17,866 nt of DNA from assembly GCA_001969505.1 (NCBI GenBank), contig LSSK01001110.1, forward strand, positions 1-17,866, read 5' to 3'. The translations under genes and the position numbers were made by a program. Each line of letters begins with the position of its first letter. Positions within the stretch are counted from its first letter, which is position 1. This document shows positions 1-6,929 of the stretch, in pieces. Origin of the DNA: Zancudomyces culisetae. Its lineage: Eukaryota > Kickxellomycota > Harpellomycetes > Harpellales > Legeriomycetaceae. The notes under the pieces were generated by a model. It saw nothing but the letters and a program-made list of their open reading frames with translations. It searched no databases and was not told the origin of the DNA.

Positions 1-2
1 CT

Positions 3-287
3 GAACCAGCACCGATATCAAGCGCTCCACTACCACTACTAACACCTGAGGTAACCACCGCAATACCTCCTACAGCACTGATGCCTACCATATCAACATT
101 TTCTGAGGTTATTGATACGAACACCGTTCAACCACCAATCACTGATGCTACAGAGGCTGCTCCTATCCCAGTAGAAACACAGGAAGCAACTTCTGCATTG
201 GAGCCTACCATAGAAACTCCAACTGCTCCCACAAGTGGAACTGCGTGTAGAAGATACGCTAACCTTGGATCACGTCCAGTGCAATAG
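3..287 (+). CDS. C-terminal part of a Ser/Thr/Pro-rich protein (5' truncated)
   Basis: The frame is open from the first bases of the window to a TAG at 285-287, giving about 94 residues. The composition is dominated by Thr, Pro, Ala, Ser and Glu, of the kind seen in O-glycosylated cell-surface stalks or disordered regions. The end (CRRYANLGSRPVQ) is not a hydrophobic GPI signal, so this is not an obvious GPI-anchored wall protein. The true start lies left of the window. A minus-strand frame overlaps (334-128) and is rich in Val, Ala and Gly; it is probably a shadow of the plus frame, but strand choice rests only on composition and on the plus frame being open to the edge. No function can be assigned. 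Confidence 0.4.
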   Translation, partial: EPAPISSAPLPLLTPEVTTAIPPTALMPTISTFSEVIDTNTVQPPITDATEAAPIPVETQEATSALEPTIETPTAPTSGTACRRYANLGSRPVQ

Positions 288-1024
288 TTAGTTGTGCCAA
301 TTAAATCATACATTTGCTGGCATACACTTGTCACCTCACACTATTTAAATTTGTGAAATCCCCATACTACTCTAGTATTCTGGATGTTTAAACCACAATA
401 TTTTATTAAATTTTCATATAAACTACTCTTATAAACGTAAACAATAGTCGTAGAATTTTTGTAAGGAAACAAACAATAAAGAGAAGACTAGCATATATAA
501 CTTTTAGCTTGAGATACGGCTGTATCGAGGGAAGCTGGAAAAGATTTATAACTTTTTGCTTTGTATGGAGTTATACCTGGCCTAATAACCTATCGGAATA
601 ATACAGAATTCTCTGACATTTCAATGTGAGATTGTAAACATGTACATTTCTTGTACCACGAAAAGCTTTTTGGTTTTTTCATTACAGACTATCCAAAATT
701 GGTAGTTTTGCGGCGTAATCCTGAATATTTTTTTTCACAGCAGTTTATGACTTAGAAAAACCTCTTATTAATCAGTGTTGACAATTATTTACGAATACTT
801 ATTTTCTGGTTTTATTTCAAAATAGTAAAGATTCATTTCTGGTTATCCTTGAATACTTCAACTCTGATCAGCTCATATTAAAAATCACTAATCTAAAAGG
901 AAAGATTCGAACTTAGTGTGAAAAGAAGTTTAAAACAAATTGTAATAGATTTCCGGTAAATACCTCCGTGTGCAATAAAGTATTTGTTACAGATTCGCCA
1001 TAAAATAGGAAGAAAGTAGGCACG
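288..1024. other. AT-rich intergenic region
   Basis: There is no convincing open frame on either strand. It should contain the 3' untranslated region of the leftmost gene and the promoter of the gene starting at 1025. I looked for tRNA B-boxes: the only candidate (rc of GATTCGAAC near 905) cannot form a T-arm. I see no repeat or mobile element. Confidence 0.5.
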
Positions 1025-2111
1025 ATGGCCACACGAAGAGCGTATAGGGTAAAGGGGGCGTATAGCGAGGAGGCTGAACGGCTTAGACGTGCAATTTTGG
1101 AGCCGGTGTATAAATGGTACTTTTATTGACCCCCATTTTATGAGGAAAGATGAATTAAATCTGATTCTTAAATCAATTCAAGTTAATAATCTACTTTGAT
1201 AAAATAGGGAGAGAGGCTGGGCAAATCCAAAGCTGGATGGTAGAGAGGTAGATGTTGTGAATAAATACAAGATTTTAAAATGGAGAAAAACATCAGAGAA
1301 GTCGCAATTTGATCCCAAAGAAGAGGAGATGTATCATGTTGAGGAGAATATGGCGGAGGATGTGGAAGAAGAGAATCTCGACGAAGGATTTATGGAGATT
1401 AGTAAAGAAAATCACGAAACAGGGCAAGATGGAGATATAGAAACAAAGGACAATGAGGGAATGGGTGAGGATGAGGAGGGTGAAATGGGTGATGGTGAGA
1501 GAGTGAGAGAGCGAGAAATTGGAAAGATTGTAAATGTTGATAAGGGGTCTCAGCCGAATAGAGAACGCGATGCCATAACATCTCTTACCAACAATCATAA
1601 TCTCAAAAACACCATTGATAGCGATGGAGGAATAATTGAAGAGGACGAGGACGAAGAAGAGGAGGAGGATATTGACGAAGATGGCTATGAAATTCTTGGC
1701 AAAAAAGAAACAACAGAAAATACGGGTAACAACAGCAAGACTTTAGATGCTAGTGGTGTCTACAGGATCGCTGATGGCGACTATTCCAACGACGCTGAAG
1801 TGGATTCGAAGAATAAAGATGATGGCGAGGCAGATGAAAGCGGTTTTAAGAGCGGAGACGTTGAATACGACTCTGATGATCTGTACAATGTAGAAATACA
1901 AGCAAAAGAACATAGAAAAGACAATGGAGATTCTAAGGAAACTTGGGCCCAGCTTTCTGGGCAAGGTTCAAAAGAGGTGGAACCGGGTTATGCGTCTAAA
2001 AGTGGTACAGCTAACGTTAATGAACAAGCGAAGGATATATCCACTAAGGGAAAGCGGAAAAGTGAGAACATATTTTTGACAAACTCAGATAGCGATGGAA
2101 TGTATGATTAA
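1025..2111 (+). CDS. BCL7/Rtt102-like acidic chromatin protein (two exons)
   Basis: Exons are 1025-1116 and 1208-2111, coding for 331 residues. The join gives a continuous N-terminus: a basic start (MATRRAYRVKG), a helix (about residues 14-28), then VYKWERGWANP and, about 18 residues on, KYKILKWRK. This order (helix, KWE-x-x-W, hydrophobic-K-W) matches the N-terminal domain of animal BCL7 proteins, which are SWI/SNF (BAF) subunits. It also recalls the tryptophan pattern of Rtt102, which pairs with Arp7/Arp9 in yeast RSC and SWI/SNF. The rest (about residue 60 to the end) is very rich in Glu and Asp, with a long acidic run (DEDEEEEEDIDED) near residues 180-195. It ends TNSDSDGMYD and is probably disordered. 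The domain call is from remembered family pattern, not a search. A nuclear role in remodelling or histone binding is inference. The next gene on the same strand is also a remodeller. Confidence 0.62.
1117..1207 (+). other. Intron of the BCL7-like gene
   Basis: This 91-nt intron has a weak donor (GTACTT) and the acceptor AAAATAG. It is needed because the frame from ATG 1025 hits TGA after TGG-TAC-TTT-TAT, while the downstream frame is open only from about 1203. The phases agree: TG + G restores the Trp of KWERGW. GTTAATA near 1184 could be the branch site. A GTGTAT donor at 1106 would need another acceptor and loses the KWE motif. Confidence 0.55.
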
Positions 2112-2909
2112 TGTCAACTATCTTCAGTATATGCAATCGTTGCTATATTGTCTGCCCTTTTTCTTTTGCAAAGAGTAAAGTTTGGGGAAAATTTTTCGTA
2201 ATAAATGAATGGTTTGTATTTTAAAACTCATGTAACCTACGGATTTTATATATCAGGCTCTCTACAATGGGATTCGGATGGCTATGGATATCCCAATATA
2301 TCAAAAGCTGATACATAAAAAGTTCGGTGGATGTGTGATGTCAAAAAGGCGATAAAACCACCATGATCAAATTGTATGTAGTTTGGTCCCCATTTTTAGT
2401 TTTTTTTTTTTTTTGCCTAAATGTTCAGCTTTTTGACCAGCGCTTATTTGATAATGAAGAAAACAAAGCACTTTTATTTGCGGATTTTTTTTACTTACTA
2501 AACCAATCGCTTCACTTTAATCTCGAGTGAATGATGCGCTTTCTAGTTTAATGTTTACAGATTTGTGAAATTCTGGTGAAAAAGCTTCATAAACAAATTC
2601 CAATAAACAAACACCACCAATTAAAATGGTTTTTTATCTACTGAATAATAAAATGCTTCATCTATCCAACAACACGTCAAAGTATCGCCAAACTGATTTA
2701 GTGATGTTTCCACAATGAAAAAAAAATTTTTTTTCATGTAAACTGGTGCAAAAACAATGTGCAGAGCACGACAAATTTCAGTTACAAGTGAAAGGGATTA
2801 ACTGCAAAGCAAAGAGATAAAGTGCTAATAATATCAATACCAAAATAATACTTGGTATTACCAAACATCAACATACAAGGAATTAGTAAGGCAGTAATAT
2901 AAGGGATCC
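2112..2909. other. Intergenic region between the BCL7-like gene and FUN30
   Basis: AT-rich, with T12 and A/T runs and no long open frame. AATAAA at 2200-2205 is a plausible 3'-end positioning element for the upstream gene. The only frames are very short, for example an ATG at about 2267 reading MGFGWLWISQYIKS then stop, and are not supported as genes. The right part should be the FUN30 promoter. Confidence 0.5.
2200..2205 (+). terminator. AATAAA polyadenylation element after the BCL7-like gene
   Basis: AATAAA lies 89 bp past the stop at 2111 and is the nearest plausible positioning element. This is sequence-only evidence. Confidence 0.35.
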
Positions 2910-5363
2910 ATGGGCGTGGCAGCTAGAGAAGTATTGGCACCAAATACACCCGAAAGTGTAAACGAATATATAGAAATGAAAGAAAGTAAAGAAATGGGTG
3001 ATAGAAACGTAATAATACTGGAATCTTCACCATTAAAGAGACATACTGGAGGAGAAACTGCGGAGGGAAATGGCGAAAGGTGGCTGAGCAAAAGTCTGAT
3101 GGAGGAAAGTGGGAAGAAAGCTCAGAGCACGGAGTGGGGCGATGGGATAGAGAACAAGAGGCGAAAACTCATGAAAGGCGTATCACGCCAGGCAACTGGA
3201 ACAAATATCGATAAAAACTCTGGTGGTGGCAATAGTTATAAATACAGCAAAAATGGTAGTGGCCGGAAAGAACAATACATAGAGGAGTCAGAGGATGAGG
3301 ATTCGGACAGAGAGTATAAAGCCAGAGAGAGCTTGGTGGACGCGGACAAACTTACACTGCAATTTTTTAACAAAGCAACAGAACAAGAGCTGGTGATGCA
3401 AACCATAGCCACAGAACATGAGAGACAAGAAATAATGAAACTCAGACCATTTCGTAACTACAATGCTTTGGAAGAAACTATACGAAAAACAAAAGGACTA
3501 AGGGTGAGTGTGGTAACACAGTATTATGACATGGTGATAGGGCTTGCAGAGATTGACAATGTGATTGAAAAATGCTCTGTGGTAGCAAGAAGGCTAAAAG
3601 ACGTACTAGAAAATGAAGGGATAAACACAAATGAAGACAGCGGGAAATATGAAGGACTAAAAGCAGGAGTACAACTAAAACAGAGCGAAACACTGAATGC
3701 AGAGTATAGTTTGAAACCATTTCAACTGGAAGGCGTGGCATGGTTGGGCAGCCTGTATAAAGCGAAGGCTTCAGGAATACTTGCAGATGAAATGGGGCTA
3801 GGAAAGACATTCCAAGTGATATCATTTCTTACAGGACTGAAGGATCAAGGAATTAGTGGTCCACATCTAATTATATGCCCAACCTCGACACTAGACAATT
3901 GGTTATTGGAAATAAAAAAGTTTTCGCCATCATTAAAGGTGCGAAGCTATTACGGAAACCAGATGGAGCGACGACGAATGGGGCTAAAAATCGAAAAGTA
4001 CGGCGCTGATTTTGACATCTTGCTAAGTACGTACAATGTAGCAACAAGCAACAAAACCGATAGGGCGCTGTTGAGGCGAATTTCATTCAAAACAATGATA
4101 CTAGATGAGGGACACATGGTCAAAAACTGCACGTCTGTTAGGTACTGCTACCTCCAGCAGATCCGCGCGCCATTCAGATTGCTGCTAACAGGCACACCAC
4201 TACAAAACAACCTCCAGGAGCTCGTTTCATTGTTGGCGTTTGTTATGCCCAAGATATTTGATGACTGTATTGGTGCCCTACAATTAGCATTTAAGAACAA
4301 AGGAGGTGCCACAAAAAAGGATGACTCGAGCGGAAACGTGCAGCTTGACGAAGGCTCAACAGTTGAGAGTTCAGTTCCTGAATCGTTACTACCGATTGAA
4401 CATAAACACATTTTAAAAGCGCAGAAGCTACTAGCTCCGTTTGTATTAAGGCGAAGAAAAAGCGATGTGCTGAAGGACCTGCCAGCCAAAACTCAGCAAA
4501 CAATCAAAGTCGAAATGACTGAATACCAGCGCTCTTTGTATGAGAAACACATCAACATGTACGGGTTTGACAAACAGAAAGAGGAAGACGTATTAGCACT
4601 TTCTCCATCAAGTGCAGATGGTAATGAAGCTAAAACGTCTCAATCGTGGACTGCAAAAATGATGAATCTACGTAAGATTGCAAATCATCCTCTACTCGTC
4701 CGCTCACACTTTGATGATTCCAAACTGGCTAAAATGGCTTCTCTTATCTTAACTGAACCTGATTACAAAGAGTCTATTTATGAATACGTTTACCAAGATA
4801 TGCAGCTGTGTAGTGACTTTGAATTAGATTATTACTGTCGCAAATACTTGTCACTTGCGCCCTACAAATTACCTACTCATCTCCTTTATGATTCTGCAAA
4901 AGTAGTCCAGCTTGAGTCCATCTTATCCACAAACATCCGCGACCTCAACCAAAAAGTCTTGATCTTTTCCCAGTTCACTTCCATGCTTGACATTCTCGAA
5001 ACTGTTTTAAAGTCATGGAATTATCTATACGTACGTCTTGATGGCTCTACAAAGACCACTGAGCGTCAGCAGCTTATCGATTCTTTTAATAATAGCTCTT
5101 CTAGTGACGGCATTTCTATTTTTTTGTTATCTACAAAGGCTGGTGGATTTGGTATCAATTTGGCCACCGCAAACATCGTCGTCATCCATGACATTGACCT
5201 CAACCCCCACAACGACAAACAAGCTGAGGACAGAGCACATCGTGTCGGTCAATCCAAACCTGTCACTGTACTTAAACTCATTGCCAACTCTACAGTTGAA
5301 CAAACCATCTTGGATCTTGCCAACTCCAAATTGTTATTGGACAAAAACGTTGCGAATTATTGA
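2910..5363 (+). CDS. FUN30: Fun30/SMARCAD1-type SNF2 chromatin remodelling ATPase
   Basis: A single exon of 817 residues; the ATG at 2910 has an in-frame TAA just upstream (2895). Family knowledge: Fun30 is an ATP-dependent nucleosome remodeller acting in heterochromatin silencing and in long-range resection of DNA breaks. Visible here: a disordered, basic and acidic N-terminus (1-145, acidic patch EESEDEDSDREY near 125-136), a conserved pre-ATPase region (LQFFNKATEQEL, RPFRNYNALEE, about 150-235), then the SNF2 N-lobe. Motifs are Walker A DEMGLGKT (293-300), DEGH box (399-402; DEGH rather than DEAH is usual for Fun30) and LTGTPLQNN (426-434). The C-lobe follows with KVLIFSQFTSMLDIL (about 682), STKAGGFGINL (742-752) and QAEDRAHRVGQ (about 771-781). 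S. cerevisiae Fun30 is about 1130 residues; the deficit is N-terminal, and I see no clear CUE motif. Codon use changes sharply part-way along (see findings). SMARCAD1-class identity is firm. Confidence 0.95.
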   Translation: MGVAAREVLAPNTPESVNEYIEMKESKEMGDRNVIILESSPLKRHTGGETAEGNGERWLSKSLMEESGKKAQSTEWGDGIENKRRKLMKGVSRQATGTNIDKNSGGGNSYKYSKNGSGRKEQYIEESEDEDSDREYKARESLVDADKLTLQFFNKATEQELVMQTIATEHERQEIMKLRPFRNYNALEETIRKTKGLRVSVVTQYYDMVIGLAEIDNVIEKCSVVARRLKDVLENEGINTNEDSGKYEGLKAGVQLKQSETLNAEYSLKPFQLEGVAWLGSLYKAKASGILADEMGLGKTFQVISFLTGLKDQGISGPHLIICPTSTLDNWLLEIKKFSPSLKVRSYYGNQMERRRMGLKIEKYGADFDILLSTYNVATSNKTDRALLRRISFKTMILDEGHMVKNCTSVRYCYLQQIRAPFRLLLTGTPLQNNLQELVSLLAFVMPKIFDDCIGALQLAFKNKGGATKKDDSSGNVQLDEGSTVESSVPESLLPIEHKHILKAQKLLAPFVLRRRKSDVLKDLPAKTQQTIKVEMTEYQRSLYEKHINMYGFDKQKEEDVLALSPSSADGNEAKTSQSWTAKMMNLRKIANHPLLVRSHFDDSKLAKMASLILTEPDYKESIYEYVYQDMQLCSDFELDYYCRKYLSLAPYKLPTHLLYDSAKVVQLESILSTNIRDLNQKVLIFSQFTSMLDILETVLKSWNYLYVRLDGSTKTTERQQLIDSFNNSSSSDGISIFLLSTKAGGFGINLATANIVVIHDIDLNPHNDKQAEDRAHRVGQSKPVTVLKLIANSTVEQTILDLANSKLLLDKNVANY

Positions 5364-5522
5364 TTCTTCCTTTTTTTTTTGTCTCCGCAATTTCGTTTTT
5401 CCTAGCTTTTGCTCACATCTCCCCTCCTCCCTTCCACTTTATTTTTTTATGTCCCACCTTTGGCTTTAATATGTATGTAGAAAATATTTATTTATTTTAT
5501 AACTTGGATCCCCTCACTATAC

Positions 5523-5528
5523 AATAAA
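5523..5528 (+). terminator. FUN30: AATAAA polyadenylation element after FUN30
   Basis: AATAAA lies 160 bp past the FUN30 stop, after a T-rich flank; it matches the yeast positioning element. This is sequence-only evidence. Confidence 0.35.
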
Positions 5529-5656
5529 ATACATTCTTTACCATTGTTCATGTGTCTGCGCTAAAACATCATATAATCCAAATGAATTCTAAAACAATAA
5601 TGATAGTATGCTCCATCTTTCATTAAGTGTGGGGAGGGGGGAAGTGTATGTGAATT

Positions 5657-5673
5657 TGTATGTATGTATGTGT
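5657..5673. repeat. (GTAT)n microsatellite
   Basis: TGTATGTATGTATGTGT, about four 4-bp units in the 3' flank of FUN30. It is a simple repeat with no evident role. Confidence 0.7.
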
Positions 5674-5787
5674 TCATTATCTTGAAGGTTTCTGTTCAAG
5701 AACAAAACCAATTTAATACATATAACGGATAGATAATATAGAAGTTTAAACACAAAAGAGTACTGCTTTATGTACTTGTAACACTCC

Positions 5788-6216
5788 TCATTTCCCTATA
5801 TTGTAGCTCTTGTAAAGAGTACAGCTCTCTTTTTCCCTGATTATTATTGGCGAGGTAAACCGCCCTGTTATTCTTTTTAAATTTTGCTTAGCATAGATAT
5901 ACTCATCTATTTTTATCCTCAATGTAGTAAACCCCTTACCTCCATTTCTTTTGATACTATTTTCACTTTGGTCAGAAAAAATAAAAACGAGAATTCCAAC
6001 CCACTCTTTTGCAAATAAAACATTTGTTATTTTTGTTTCGTTTGTTCCTTTGTTCCTCTTGTCTTTCGCCGTTTCCGGATTTATCAATATGTGTGTATAC
6101 TCCCTTAAATTATACGTATAAACTCGTTGACACTGGTACTCTCTGTTTCCATTTATCCATTCTATAACCCCCAACTCATAAAAAAAATAAAGAATCTTCA
6201 GATATCCACATGCCAT
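5788..6216 (-). CDS. Hypothetical 142-residue ORF (unrecognised)
   Basis: An uninterrupted frame from ATG at 6216 down to TGA at 5788, with TAA directly upstream of the ATG. The protein is basic with hydrophobic and aromatic stretches (KEWVGILVFIFSDQ in the middle) and no signal peptide or family I recognise. It uses many ATA, AGA, AGG and GGG codons, as does the first half of FUN30. The position is reasonable for a gene: convergent with FUN30 (425 bp apart) and divergent from the large gene at 6930 (about 710 bp apart, with one MluI box ACGCGT at 6285-6290). Against it, a purine-rich strand makes stops rarer, and a frame this long could arise by chance. Treat as unproven. Confidence 0.3.
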   Translation of the reverse strand: MACGYLKILYFFYELGVIEWINGNREYQCQRVYTYNLREYTHILINPETAKDKRNKGTNETKITNVLFAKEWVGILVFIFSDQSENSIKRNGGKGFTTLRIKIDEYIYAKQNLKRITGRFTSPIIIREKESCTLYKSYNIGK

Positions 6217-6929
6217 TTATCTTCAACATCCCTATCTCAAATCTGATACTATTTTTTGTCTTAAAGTCTCTCTATACTATAAACACGCGTAGACCCAAAA
6301 TTCATCACTCTGCGATGATTTTAAATAGCACCATCTTTTGAGCAACATTTAAAAAAAAGTGTTAAAAGGTATCGATAAATAAAGCATGTTTGCTGTTTTT
6401 GTTTCTACATTTGTGCTTTCATTTGCTTACTTTAACAAAAGCATTTAGACACCAGGCTCGGAATATACACTAACCTCTACGAGCTCACCAATAGATATAC
6501 CTTATGCTATAAAAGAAACACAAAAAAAAGCTAATTGGTCATCCCCCCCCCCCCCAAATGTCTCTTAAAACGCATTTCCTTTACCTCTATCGCTTTGAAT
6601 TTTCAAGCCATCGACAGTGACGACAGTGGTATCAGCGTCGAGGAGTGGTTTTCCATTAAAAAAAATTAAAAAAGCTTTGAATACTAATTATACAATAAAA
6701 AAACTCTTCCATCCATCTAACTATATCATTAAAGCACTTTTTGACTTTTTTTTAAAAAGCAAAAGGGAGTAATTTAAAGTTGAAGGTCGATGTTGCTCTT
6801 TTTATACGCTTAATATTACCAACGACTAGTATTTGAATATCTATATACTTTAATTATTGATACTAAGTATTTTATGAGACACGCATCAAAACTATTAGAG
6901 GACTTCCAACCTAATAAGAATAATAAAGT
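6217..6929. other. Region upstream of the mucin-like gene, with coding-like scraps
   Basis: Besides the possible relic at 6386-6669 (separate entry), this holds C13 at 6543-6555, an ACGCGT box at 6285-6290, and branch-point-like sequences TACTAAT (about 6679) and TCTAAC (about 6716). No intact gene is visible. It could contain a missed first exon of the gene at 6930. Confidence 0.4.
6386..6669 (+). pseudogene. Possible gene relic: signal-peptide-like start and EF-hand-like end
   Basis: ATG at 6386 opens a signal-peptide-like stretch (MFAVFVSTFVLSFAYFNKSI), then TAG (6446-6448). The same frame then continues through Thr/Ser-rich sequence (TPGSEYTLTSTSSP...) to the C13 tract, where it is lost. 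The frame one step over is open from 6535 to TAA at 6667-6669. It contains a locally GC-rich, coding-like patch (6607-6648) reading AIDSDDSGISVEEW, much like an EF-hand loop with one residue missing. One stop and one homopolymer slip would separate these pieces. This could be a decayed gene, a sequence error, or chance; there is no homology evidence. Confidence 0.25.

Larger units (their letters stand above)
5364..5787. other. Convergent intergenic region with a GTAT microsatellite
   Basis: Pyrimidine-rich 3' flank of FUN30. AATAAA at 5523-5528 is a likely polyadenylation element. A purine run (GGGGAGGGGGG, 5631-5641) and a short GTAT repeat (about 5657-5673) follow. No gene is seen. Confidence 0.5.

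Noticed and set aside
128-334. Minus-strand ORF at the left edge
   Set aside because: The plus frame is open to the window edge with a coherent Thr/Pro-rich composition; the minus frame ends in a stop mid-way. Not fully excluded.
5038-5469. 143-residue plus-strand ORF overlapping the FUN30 3' end
   Set aside because: It is out of frame with conserved SNF2 motifs; a Leu/Ser/Phe-rich shadow of pyrimidine-rich DNA.
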